DNA of 64,000 bases from Paenibacillus sp. GTDB lineage: Bacteria > Bacillota > Bacilli > Paenibacillales > Paenibacillaceae. The translations under genes and the position numbers were made by a program. This document shows, piece after piece, positions 7,629-15,100 of this stretch. The notes under the pieces were generated by a model, which ran no database searches, was not told where the DNA came from, and saw nothing but the letters and a program-made list of their open reading frames with translations. The stretch spans positions 1 through 64,000 of the forward strand of contig JAILZT010000014.1 in assembly GCA_023512345.1 (NCBI GenBank). The letters run 5' to 3'. Position 1 is the first letter of the stretch. Each line of letters begins with the position of its first letter.

Positions 7629-8516
7629 GTGGAAAAGCGCAAATATGGCAATACAGATATGGATGTTAGTATACTAGGTTTTGGTGGCTCTGAAATTGGT
7701 GGCTCGGATGAAAAAACGGTAGATCTCTTGCTAGGACGCGCAGTGGATGCGGGGCTTAACCTAATTGACACAGCTGAATGCTATGGTAATAGTGAGGAAC
7801 TGATCGGGAAGGTGTTGGGTGGACGCCGGAGCGATTATTATCTCTTCACTAAATGTGGACATTCCGCAGGATTCGATTATGCTGACTGGGATCTCCTTAT
7901 GCTCGAAAAAAGTATTGATCGCAGTCTTAAGCGTCTAAATACGGATTATGTGGATATGATACATTTGCACAGCTGCAGAGAAGAGGTTTTGCGTGAGGGC
8001 GGAGTGATTGAAGTTCTCCAGCGTGCGAAGCAAGCCGGTAAAACTAGATATATCGGTTACAGCGGGGATCGAAAAGATGCCTTATACGCTGTTCAGACGG
8101 GCTTATTTGACAGCTTGGAGATCTCTGTTAACATTGCTGATCAGGAAGCGATTGATTTAACGTTGGATGAGGCGATCAAACGGAACATGGGCGTAACCGC
8201 TAAACGACCTATTGCCAATGCAGCCTGGACTCATGAGAGTATGGATGAAACCGCCTACCCTTATATTTACTGGAACCGGCTGCGTGATTTAGGGTATGGC
8301 TTCTTGGCGGATCATCAAAAAGGAGTAGAGACCGCTTTACGGTTCACTCTCAGTACACCTGGTGTACACACCGCGATTGTTGGGACAAATAATCCGGATC
8401 GTTGGGAGCAAAATGCAGCTTTGATTGAAAAAGGACTCCTCTCCCCTGAGGAGTATGAGGAGATCCGCAGAATCTGGCATAACACAGCCGGGCAGGACTG
8501 GGTAGGGCAGACCTAA
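7629..8516 (+). CDS. aldo/keto reductase
   Basis: A 295-aa NADPH-dependent oxidoreductase with the (beta/alpha)8 aldo/keto reductase fold. The catalytic tetrad can be read as Asp and Tyr in NLIDTAECYGNSEEL, Lys in FTKCGHS and His in MIHLHSC. The cofactor-binding end is represented by AIVGTNNPDRWEQNAAL. The GTG at 7629 is preferred because AAGGGAGG lies 8 nt upstream; an earlier in-frame start at 7608 lies before this site. Monocistronic with its own terminator at 8536-8575. Physiological substrate unknown. Confidence 0.9.
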   Translation: MEKRKYGNTDMDVSILGFGGSEIGGSDEKTVDLLLGRAVDAGLNLIDTAECYGNSEELIGKVLGGRRSDYYLFTKCGHSAGFDYADWDLLMLEKSIDRSLKRLNTDYVDMIHLHSCREEVLREGGVIEVLQRAKQAGKTRYIGYSGDRKDALYAVQTGLFDSLEISVNIADQEAIDLTLDEAIKRNMGVTAKRPIANAAWTHESMDETAYPYIYWNRLRDLGYGFLADHQKGVETALRFTLSTPGVHTAIVGTNNPDRWEQNAALIEKGLLSPEEYEEIRRIWHNTAGQDWVGQT

Positions 8517-8535
8517 TTTGCACTCAAACATATTT

Positions 8536-8575
8536 AAAGGGATACATCGCTGACCAGCGAGTGTATCCCTTTTTT
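8536..8575 (+). terminator. Rho-independent terminator after aldo/keto reductase
   Basis: Stem AAAGGGATACA...TGTATCCCTTT with an inner TCGCTG...CAGCGA arm, followed by a T run. Confidence 0.85.
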
Positions 8576-8752
8576 GTGCTAACGGTAGATTTATACGGAC
8601 AGAGATGCAACTATTTAGTCGAAAAGGGGTCTATACAGGCTCTGATTACACCAATAGTGCTTTCTGTGTCCATATACATTTCTAACCAAGCCATTCTGAC
8701 AAGAATAAGGGCTGTGGAGTCCGTATGAGGAACAGAACATTTTCTTTCGATT

Positions 8753-8802
8753 AAAAAAAGCGGCAGCCTTGGAGTGATTTTTCCTCCAAGGTCGCCGCTT
8801 TT
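8753..8802 (-). terminator. Rho-independent terminator of the zinc-ribbon gene
   Basis: On the minus strand the stem AAGCGGC...GCCGCTT, with an inner CCTTGGAG arm, is followed by seven T. It lies just after the stop codon of the 55-aa gene. The 170 bp between it and 8580 show nothing I can call. Confidence 0.8.
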
Positions 8803-8812
8803 AATTGTACAT

Positions 8813-8980
8813 TTAACCTGCTTGCTTACCGTGGCATTTTTTGCATACATCCAGCTTTTCACCTGAGACACCTTTGGCGGTATACAAAAGCTTAATACGT
8901 GTGCTGCCACAAATCGGACAAGTACCTCTACTGCGAGATGGCATACGCCAGAGCGCTTTGCCACGTTTATTCTTGGACAT
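8813..8980 (-). CDS. 55-aa zinc-ribbon protein
   Basis: A short gene read from ATG at 8980 to TAA at 8813-8815. The protein has a basic N-terminus (MSKNKRGKALWRMPSRSRG), then CPICGSTRIK and, 26 residues later, VCKKCHGK, i.e. two CxxC knuckles that should bind one zinc ion. AAGGTGG lies about 7 nt before the start, and a terminator follows. The basic tail plus zinc ribbon suggests nucleic-acid or ribosome contact, as in small ribosomal or DNA-binding zinc proteins, but no family is recognised. Longer frames over the same DNA are shadows. Confidence 0.7.
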   Translation of the reverse strand: MSKNKRGKALWRMPSRSRGTCPICGSTRIKLLYTAKGVSGEKLDVCKKCHGKQAG

Positions 8981-9168
8981 GAATGGTTCCCACCTTTTCC
9001 TAGCCTGTTTCTATATATCTATGCAGTTATTAAGAGAATAATTAGCCGAAAACGATGAGAATTCTGTGAAAATAAACAGCGTATAACATAAATTATACGC
9101 TGTTTTGATTTTAAGAGATTTTTACTTGTCCGCGTGGTCAAATGGTGGGGGGAATGAGAGAGGAAAAA

Positions 9169-9618
9169 CTACAAAAAACGGATATTTATGTCTTTAAATC
9201 GACCGTTCAGCATTTTTGGCATTCTGAGCTGTAAAGAACCCTGTTTGTAAGTACCTTTGCTCTGATCAGGTTTAACAGGATACGGGAGTTGAATGACTTC
9301 GCCTTTGTCATTTCCCATACCATTAATTTTTATCTGCGTCCGGTTTAGCTGAACCCATATATTTTCGGGATGGACACTACTCGGAATTCTTACTTTTGTA
9401 ATCAGGAAATTGTGGGTGTCGACATGTTCATAATGCAAAATTGATTTTTCACCCGTCAAGGCCGAGGAGGTCGCCTCCCGAATTATTTTTTCCACATAGC
9501 TGTCGATTTGATTCGGATTCAGGTTCAACTGTTCCTCAAGGCCCTTCAAGGATGACTGCTTCTTGAAAAAAGGATCCTCACTCATCCAATCCATAGGGTT
9601 GGACTTATTTGATTTCAT
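9169..9618 (-). CDS. Hsp20-like protein, probably spore-associated
   Basis: A 149-aa protein. The N-terminal part (MDWMSEDPFFKKQ...) is charged; residues about 60-149 form a beta-sandwich of alpha-crystallin type (HNFLITKVRIPSSVHPENIWVQL, then GSLQLRMPK). The ATG at 9618 has GGGAGG 10 nt upstream. The promoter region matches sigma-E sites well (see 9648-9677), and the gene is divergent from the gerP operon, so I infer a forespore-surrounding coat role, comparable to the Hsp20-like coat proteins CotM and CotP of B. subtilis. Chaperone activity is not shown. Confidence 0.65.
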   Translation of the reverse strand: MKSNKSNPMDWMSEDPFFKKQSSLKGLEEQLNLNPNQIDSYVEKIIREATSSALTGEKSILHYEHVDTHNFLITKVRIPSSVHPENIWVQLNRTQIKINGMGNDKGEVIQLPYPVKPDQSKGTYKQGSLQLRMPKMLNGRFKDINIRFL

Positions 9619-9647
9619 GAGTCTTACGCCTCCCAACTTTTTTATCC

Positions 9648-9677
9648 ATTGTATGGGCTGATGAGTTTATCAGTGAC
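9648..9677 (-). promoter_or_regulatory. sigma-E-type promoter for the Hsp20-like gene
   Basis: On the minus strand CATACAAT (9655-9648) equals the sigma-E -10 consensus. GTCACTGA (9677-9670) lies 14 bp upstream in the -35 position. It places the gene in the mother-cell programme. Confidence 0.6.
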
Positions 9678-9703
9678 ACATGGGCGAATATCTACATAGA
9701 ATG
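9676..9703 (+). promoter_or_regulatory. sigma-K-type promoter for the gerP operon
   Basis: ACA (9676-9678), a 16-bp spacer and CATAGAATG (9695-9703) approximate the sigma-K pattern (AC, N16-17, CATAnnnTA). In B. subtilis gerP is transcribed late in the mother cell under sigma-K. The -35 overlaps the divergent sigma-E promoter. Confidence 0.5.
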
Positions 9704-9729
9704 GCTTATAATACTGAAAAGGGAGTGGA

Positions 9730-9957
9730 ATGGTGGTATCCATCATCGGCAATATCAAAATTAACAGCGTAGGCCCTAGTTCCACTGTTCTGGTAGGTAA
9801 TACAGCCTCCGTTATATTAAGCAGCAACTCTAAGTACTATGCCGGTACCAACTCCTTCTCCATTGGCGACTCAATCGGTACGAATATTACCTATAATCAG
9901 GGCAGCATCGCGAATACAATGGATTCGGATGTGGTGGATCAGGTAACACCTACTTAA
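9730..9957 (+). CDS. gerPA: spore germination protein, GerPA/GerPF family
   Basis: A 75-aa protein with the family opening VVSIIGNIKINSVG, a Ser/Thr/Gly-rich middle and an acidic end VVDQVTPT. GerPA and GerPF are related small coat proteins needed for germinants to pass the inner coat. It is the first gene of a five-gene cluster in gerP order, so I call it gerPA by position; sequence alone does not separate it from gerPF. A GGGAGTGG site precedes the ATG. Confidence 0.75.
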   Translation: MVVSIIGNIKINSVGPSSTVLVGNTASVILSSNSKYYAGTNSFSIGDSIGTNITYNQGSIANTMDSDVVDQVTPT

Positions 9958-9971
9958 AGGGTGTGTTTGAA

Positions 9972-10190
9972 ATGAAAATTTCAGTTTATCAGTGTATTTC
10001 AGTCCACAATCTCAAAATAGGCAGCATTTCAAATTCTTCGGTTCTCCAGATTGGCACATGTGGGAAGATCAATGCCTTATCCAATAGCTACCCATCAAAT
10101 GAAACACGATCACTTCCTAATACCTCTAGGCCAATAGAGGATTCACCTCTTGTCCCTTTGCCGACACCCATTGAGCTGTATCCGCGTTGA
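9972..10190 (+). CDS. gerPB: spore germination protein GerPB
   Basis: A 72-aa protein. KIGSISNSSVLQIGTCGKINALS matches the GerPB hallmark (IGSIS-x-SSV-x-QIG), and the C-terminus is Pro/Ser-rich. GerP proteins are made in the mother cell and act in the inner spore coat, making it permeable to small germinants. I prefer ATG 9972, with AAAGGG about 10 nt upstream, over GTG 9963. It is 14 bp downstream of the first gene. Confidence 0.8.
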   Translation: MKISVYQCISVHNLKIGSISNSSVLQIGTCGKINALSNSYPSNETRSLPNTSRPIEDSPLVPLPTPIELYPR

Positions 10191-10236
10191 ATTAGGGCCT
10201 AAAATCCCGCATACAATAAGTTAGAGGGGGAATTGT

Positions 10237-10833
10237 ATGCACCCATATTACTTACATCAGTTATTTAATCAGTTAAGTGTGCAATCCGATAAACTTCAGC
10301 AGCTGGAAAAGATGGTTCGGGAGCTGCAAAGCGACGTAGACAGTCTAAAAAATAATAAAGCGGCAACTATTGGGCCTATCAATTACCATTTTGAGCAGTT
10401 GAAAATCGAGAAGCTCGAAGGCACTTTAAATATAGGGATAACACCGAGTGAAGGAAATAACCTGGAAGAAGTAATGGTTAATGGTCAACCCATTGGATCA
10501 CAAGATGAAGATCGCACAGCTTTGTATGAAAAAATACGTCCGTTAGTTGTTGAATATTTGCAGAAAGAAGCCCCGGAAAGACTTTTAGAAATGGCCAGCG
10601 GGAGCAATTTGAGTATTAATGAGACATACATTCAAATGGTAATGCAGGATCTGCAACGACAGATGGATGGGCGCATTTACGATTACTTAGGTCAGCTTCC
10701 CGTTGCACAGCAGAGGAGACAGAACGACGAAGAGATTTGTGTTACCATCGTTGAGCAAATTAAAGTTGATATCGATATGACGATTAGGCGGCACGTGGAT
10801 TTGGAATATGAAGGGAAGGTGGGATCCGGGTGA
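10237..10833 (+). CDS. gerPC: spore germination protein GerPC
   Basis: A 198-aa protein beginning with the usual His/Tyr-rich MHPYYLHQLF, then a coiled coil (about residues 12-45; QQLEKMVRELQSDVDSLK) and the conserved IGPINYHFEQLKIEKLEGTLNIGI core. The C-terminal half is helical and charged. GerPC is the largest member of the gerP set. Its last four bases overlap the start of gerPD, indicating translational coupling. GAGGGGG lies before the ATG. Confidence 0.9.
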   Translation: MHPYYLHQLFNQLSVQSDKLQQLEKMVRELQSDVDSLKNNKAATIGPINYHFEQLKIEKLEGTLNIGITPSEGNNLEEVMVNGQPIGSQDEDRTALYEKIRPLVVEYLQKEAPERLLEMASGSNLSINETYIQMVMQDLQRQMDGRIYDYLGQLPVAQQRRQNDEEICVTIVEQIKVDIDMTIRRHVDLEYEGKVGSG

Positions 10834-11036
10834 ATCTGACAGTTGTTAATAAAGAACTGAATATAAATGCAGTGAAAGTGATTTCGATTTCAGGGTCATC
10901 GTTGTTTTTAGTAGGAGATGCCCAAAATATAAACTGTTCATCTGTCTGTGACAGTGTGGTGGAATATACATTAAACGATTCTGACTCGAACAGCAGAAAA
11001 AAAACGGATGGTTATCTCTCGTATAAAGGAAACTGA
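10830..11036 (+). CDS. gerPD: spore germination protein GerPD
   Basis: A 68-aa protein with the GTG start overlapping the TGA of gerPC (GTGA). The core LNINAVKVISISGSSLFLVGDA matches the short strand-rich module shared by the small GerP proteins; the tail is hydrophilic and probably disordered. Position between gerPC and gerPE supports the name. Confidence 0.8.
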   Translation: MNLTVVNKELNINAVKVISISGSSLFLVGDAQNINCSSVCDSVVEYTLNDSDSNSRKKTDGYLSYKGN

Positions 11037-11039
11037 CCT

Positions 11040-11417
11040 ATGCGTACTTCCAGTGTTGGGGATGTCTACATAAATGACTTGTCCAATAGCTCTATATTTA
11101 TATGTGGATCTGTCCGCTGTATGAAATCTAACTTTGTGGGTAGAAAAGAAGTACTTCAATCCAGTCAGAAACTGATTGAAGGGGACGGTGAAGCGGGAAT
11201 ACTCTATAGACCATTCCCTGTTTGGCTGGATAATGTGGATGGTGACGATGAAATTAAGATCCTGACGGATTCGTCTGCGTCGGTTATACACTTGGGTTAT
11301 ATCAAGGTTTTGTCTATATCGAGTGGAACGGCCTTTCAGATTGGATCCAGTGAATCCATTCGCCTGGAAAGCCGGATCACTGAGATTAACGTGGTTAATA
11401 ATCCAAACGATTATTGA
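11040..11417 (+). CDS. gerPE: spore germination protein GerPE
   Basis: A 125-aa protein starting 3 bp after gerPD. The N-terminal RTSSVGDVYINDLSNSSIFICG and the C-terminal VLSISSGTAFQIGSS are two copies of the strand motif seen in GerPB and GerPD, as is usual for GerPE. It is the last gene of this cluster: no GerPF-like gene follows, in contrast to the six-gene B. subtilis operon. Confidence 0.85.
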   Translation: MRTSSVGDVYINDLSNSSIFICGSVRCMKSNFVGRKEVLQSSQKLIEGDGEAGILYRPFPVWLDNVDGDDEIKILTDSSASVIHLGYIKVLSISSGTAFQIGSSESIRLESRITEINVVNNPNDY

Positions 11418-11485
11418 TCACGTTTATTGTTTTTTTAGTAGCATTCAACCTCTTCATCGCCATGCTATAATATTGAAAAAAAACA

Positions 11486-12718
11486 TTGGGTGGGATTTCA
11501 TTACTTTACAATAGTTCCAATCGAAAATGGAGATCGGTGAAGCTCTCACAAATGGGCTCCTCAATTTTCTCGGAAGTCGCAGCTTGGAAAGGGGAAACTC
11601 TTAAATCGAGATTGGATGTAATCGATTTAGGGATAGGTAGTCCAGATCAGCCGCCTGCACTTGAGATACGTCAAGTCTTAAGCGATGCTGTGCTGGGAGA
11701 GCGCGGCTATTCCTATCCTGCTTCGAAGGGCGGTGCTGCATTCCGTAACAAGGCGGCGGCTTGGATGAAGCAAAGGTTTGGAGTGACAGTGGATGCAGAT
11801 CATGAAATGGTAGGGTTGATGGGGTCCCAGGATGGACTAGCCCATCTCGCATTAGCAATTTGTAATCCGGGAGATTTGGCAATTGTACCCGATCCTGGGT
11901 ATCCGATCTATTCAGGTTCACTAGCTATTGCAGGAGTGAGACCCTGGATGCTTCCTTTATTGGAGGAAAACCATTTTCTGCCGGACCTTGACAGTATTCC
12001 GGACAAGGTTTGGAGAGAAGCTGTTTTTATTCTTCTGAATTTTCCTGGCAATCCTGTTTCTACAGAAGTGGACATCGCTTTTTTCGATAAATTGCTTACA
12101 CTGGCTAAGAAGTGGGATGTGCTGGTTGTTCACGACCTTGCCTATTCAGAAATGGGTTTTGATGGTTATCGTCCGATAAGCATTCTACAGGTACCTGGTG
12201 CAAGTGATACAGCGGTCGAATTTCATTCCTTCTCGAAAAGCTTTAATATGGCTGGTTGCCGAATCGGGTATATGGTGGGGAATCGTGAGGCAGTAGCAGC
12301 TTTGCAGGAATTGAAGAGTAATATTGATTATGGTGTCTTCGAGCCTATACAAGAAGCAGCTATAGCGGCATTGGATTTGGCCATGTCAGATGAAAGTTAT
12401 AAAGGAGTCGCTGGCATTTACGAACACCGTCGCAACGTGTTTGTTGAAGCATTGGCACAGGAAGGTTGGGTGGTTCCTCAACCGAAAGCAACGATGTTTA
12501 TTTGGGCACCACTTCCGTGCTCCGACTTCATTCCACGGTCAGGTGGTTCAAGGAAATTCGCTCGTGAACTTCTGTTGAAGACAGGTGTGGCGTTGATTCC
12601 CGGTGATGCGTTTGGCTCTCAAGGAGAAGGCTATGTTAGGATAGCTCTGGTTGAGGATGAAGAGCGTCTGTTAGTGGCAGCAAAGCGAATTGGCAGATAT
12701 CTTCGTGGGGAAAGGTAA
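11486..12718 (+). CDS. class I/II PLP-dependent aminotransferase
   Basis: A fold-type I aminotransferase of about 400 aa. LGIGSPDQPP is the substrate-loop opening, YPASKGGAAFR and MGSQDGLAHLAL are the cofactor pocket, ILLNFPGNPVST carries the Asn-Pro pair, VVHDLAYSEM the Asp that binds the pyridine nitrogen, and FHSFSKSFNMAGCRIGY the Schiff-base Lys. The family includes LL-diaminopimelate and other aminotransferases; I cannot fix the substrate. The start is uncertain: the conserved-looking KWRSVKLSQMG segment suggests an upstream non-ATG start such as TTG 11486, while the first ATG would be at 11549. Confidence 0.85.
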   Translation: MGGISLLYNSSNRKWRSVKLSQMGSSIFSEVAAWKGETLKSRLDVIDLGIGSPDQPPALEIRQVLSDAVLGERGYSYPASKGGAAFRNKAAAWMKQRFGVTVDADHEMVGLMGSQDGLAHLALAICNPGDLAIVPDPGYPIYSGSLAIAGVRPWMLPLLEENHFLPDLDSIPDKVWREAVFILLNFPGNPVSTEVDIAFFDKLLTLAKKWDVLVVHDLAYSEMGFDGYRPISILQVPGASDTAVEFHSFSKSFNMAGCRIGYMVGNREAVAALQELKSNIDYGVFEPIQEAAIAALDLAMSDESYKGVAGIYEHRRNVFVEALAQEGWVVPQPKATMFIWAPLPCSDFIPRSGGSRKFARELLLKTGVALIPGDAFGSQGEGYVRIALVEDEERLLVAAKRIGRYLRGER

Positions 12719-12759
12719 ATTTTTTTGTGAATTACAGTTACGTATTGACATACCAAAGG

Positions 12760-12790
12760 CACCGTTCTCTTATGGAGGACGGTGTTTTTA
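12760..12790 (+). terminator. Rho-independent terminator after the aminotransferase
   Basis: Stem CACCGTTCTC...GAGGACGGTG with a short loop and a TTTTTA tail. Confidence 0.75.
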
Positions 12791-12953
12791 TTATGGATTA
12801 GAGTACCTATTTTATCATAATAACAAAAATAACAAAATACTCCTTGTTATTATCTTTGTTTTGTTTTATTCTAACAAAAGATAGACGAATATAACATTCA
12901 AACGAATTGCTTCAATATGTAAATATGATTAAGTGCCGAAATGGGAGGATAAG

Positions 12954-13928
12954 ATGAACGAGCTATTTTTTAAAGGCATGACCTATGGATGGGGAGCAAA
13001 AAGAGGGGACTATCGTACAAGCAGTGCTGTAAAATCGATGGAAAAACTGGCTGATACGGGCAGTGAATGGATTGCATTATCCTTCTGGACGTGGCAAGAT
13101 ACCATACATTCTACAAAGATTTATTATGATTACGGATATACACCTACTGATCGGGATATTGAGTTTGCAGTGAAGCAAGCTAAACAATTGGGGCTCAAGG
13201 TTTGTCTAAAACCCGTGGTGAATTCAAAGGACGGAATATGGAGAGCAAGAATCGGATTTCCAGAAGAAGCGGATCAGTATTGGAGTGAATGGTTTGCCTC
13301 TTATACTAACTTTATAAAACATTATGCAGAATTAGCTGCAGAATTGGGATGCGAGATGTTCTGCATCGGTTGTGAAATGGTAGCTACAGAAACACGTTCG
13401 TTGGAGTGGCGAACGTTAATTAAGGAAGTAAGATCCATATACAATGGACCGATTATTTATAATGCCAATCATGGTAAGGAAGAGGGAATCGACTGGCTGG
13501 ATGCCGTGGATCTCATTGGGATTAGTGCTTATTATCCAGTGGCTTCAATTCCCGGAGAAACGTACGAAAACATGCGGAAGGAGTGGGAGAAGCAGAAGCC
13601 GCGTTTAAAGTCTCTATCCGAGCGCTTTAAGAAATCCATAGTATTTATAGAAATCGGCTGCCGGAGTGCTCTTGGTTGTGCAACTATGCCTTGGGATTTC
13701 ACGCATACGGATTTACCTGTGTCGGAACGTGAGCAGGCCAATTTCTATCGTTCTGCACTCGAAGTTTTTTGGAATGAGCCGTGGTTTTCCGGTTACTTTT
13801 GGTGGGATTGGCGAACACATCTCTATGAATTAGAAGAGGCCTCTAAGGATGCAGGTTTCGATATCTACGGCAAGGAAGCAGAGCAAATACTTAAGGAATT
13901 TTACAAATTGCCAGTCCTGAGATCATAA
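12954..13928 (+). CDS. glycoside hydrolase, GH113-like (beta-mannanase type)
   Basis: A 324-aa TIM-barrel protein without a signal peptide, thus intracellular. The pattern FKGMTYGWGAKRGDY...GSEWIALSFWTWQD matches the GH113 family, whose characterised members hydrolyse beta-1,4-mannan oligosaccharides. Likely catalytic glutamates are Glu141 (FCIGCEM) and Glu233 (FIEIGCRS), at the ends of strands 4 and 7; FSGYFWWDW is strand 8. The ATG at 12954 has GGGAGGA 5 nt upstream and is chosen over 12933. Monocistronic with a strong terminator. Confidence 0.8.
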   Translation: MNELFFKGMTYGWGAKRGDYRTSSAVKSMEKLADTGSEWIALSFWTWQDTIHSTKIYYDYGYTPTDRDIEFAVKQAKQLGLKVCLKPVVNSKDGIWRARIGFPEEADQYWSEWFASYTNFIKHYAELAAELGCEMFCIGCEMVATETRSLEWRTLIKEVRSIYNGPIIYNANHGKEEGIDWLDAVDLIGISAYYPVASIPGETYENMRKEWEKQKPRLKSLSERFKKSIVFIEIGCRSALGCATMPWDFTHTDLPVSEREQANFYRSALEVFWNEPWFSGYFWWDWRTHLYELEEASKDAGFDIYGKEAEQILKEFYKLPVLRS

Positions 13929-13932
13929 AAAA

Positions 13933-13975
13933 AGGGGGATATCTCACAGCTATGGCTGTTGGGATATCCCCCTTC
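13933..13975 (+). terminator. bidirectional terminator
   Basis: GGGGGATATC...GATATCCCCC with an inner ACAGC...GCTGT arm. It separates two convergent genes and has an A run to the left and a short T stretch to the right. Confidence 0.75.
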
Positions 13976-13990
13976 TAATTCAGATAACGT

Positions 13991-14947
13991 TTATCCATTT
14001 TCTCGCAGCCAGTGAGTAGCCAGCATAATAGCTCCTTTTTTGGCGTTAGTATCTGCCAGAGCATTCAACATCACAAAATCATGAATGATCCCTTGGAAAC
14101 GAACTGCTGTAACTGTAACACCAGCCTCACGTAATTTCGAAGCATAAGCTTCACCTTCATCACGTAACACATCGGCCTCGCCTGTTATGACTAAAGCTTC
14201 TGGTAAATCACGTAACTGATCGATAGTAGCCCGCAGAGGGGACGCCGTAATTTGTGCTCTTTCTTCAGGGTTTGTTGTATATTGATCCCAGAACCACTTC
14301 ATACCTTCACGCTGCAGGAAATAACCCTCGGCAAATTGATGATAGGATTCCGTATCGAAAGAAGCATCAGTTACTGGATAGAACAGCAGTTGTTTAGAAA
14401 TCTTAGGTCCATTTCGTTCTTTAGCCATCAAAGTAACAGCAGCTGCCATATTACCACCGACACTATCACCTGCTATGGTTATTTTATTCGAATCAAGCCG
14501 ATGTTCCATTCCTTTTTCGGCAGCCCACTGTAGAGCCGCATAAATTTCTTCGATAGCTACTGGATATTTAGCCTCAGGAGATAAACTGTACTCGGGGAAT
14601 ACAATGGCTGCTCCAGCCCCAACAGCCAGTTCGCGAATTAAGCGATCATGCGTATGTGCGTTACCGAACACCCATCCAGCACCATGAATGTAGAGGATAA
14701 CTGGTAAGACTGATGATGCTGCATTTAGGGGGCGGACAATCCTTACGGAAACATCACCATTTGGTCCTCCGGGTACTTTAATATCTTCTATATCTACCTC
14801 AGGTTTGTAAATATCACCGGATTGTACTTTATCTACCGTTTCACGCCCTTTTTCAGGTCCCAGATCGGGCAGGAATGGGGGCTTGGCATTATCGTCTGCA
14901 AATTTCTGAGCTGTGGGTTCAAGGACGGTCTTATTCACATCGTTCAT
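13991..14947 (-). CDS. alpha/beta hydrolase, HSL-type esterase
   Basis: A 318-aa cytoplasmic esterase of the hormone-sensitive-lipase family. LYIHGAGWVFGN is the oxyanion-hole motif (HGGGW type, here with Ala), GDSVGGNMAAA the nucleophile elbow, EADVLRDEGEAYA carries the catalytic Asp and GIIHDFVML the His. Such enzymes hydrolyse short-chain acyl esters; the natural substrate is unknown. Single gene, convergent with the GH113 gene. Confidence 0.9.
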   Translation of the reverse strand: MNDVNKTVLEPTAQKFADDNAKPPFLPDLGPEKGRETVDKVQSGDIYKPEVDIEDIKVPGGPNGDVSVRIVRPLNAASSVLPVILYIHGAGWVFGNAHTHDRLIRELAVGAGAAIVFPEYSLSPEAKYPVAIEEIYAALQWAAEKGMEHRLDSNKITIAGDSVGGNMAAAVTLMAKERNGPKISKQLLFYPVTDASFDTESYHQFAEGYFLQREGMKWFWDQYTTNPEERAQITASPLRATIDQLRDLPEALVITGEADVLRDEGEAYASKLREAGVTVTAVRFQGIIHDFVMLNALADTNAKKGAIMLATHWLRENG

Positions 14948-15039
14948 TTAGAATCGACTCCTTTTCGTTGTAAGATGGCCAAATTCGCTCACCTCAATCC
15001 ATAACCACCTATCCACTTCCTGAAACGATTGGGTATTAT

Positions 15040-15086
15040 AAAAAAACCGCAACAAATTGCCCAAAAGGGGCATCTGTGCGGTTATT
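15040..15086 (-). terminator. Rho-independent terminator of the APC permease gene
   Basis: On the minus strand AACCGCA...TGCGGTT with an inner TGCCCC...GGGCA arm is followed by a run of T. Confidence 0.8.
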
Positions 15087-15100
15087 TCATTAAAAGTTAT

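Noticed and set aside
7397-7771. 124-codon minus-strand frame between MFS and aldo/keto reductase
   Set aside because: It overlaps the start of the aldo/keto reductase, which has catalytic residues and a strong ribosome site; composition is not protein-like.
8611-8964. 117-codon minus-strand frame
   Set aside because: It overlaps the better supported 55-aa zinc-ribbon gene in another frame and runs through that gene's terminator.
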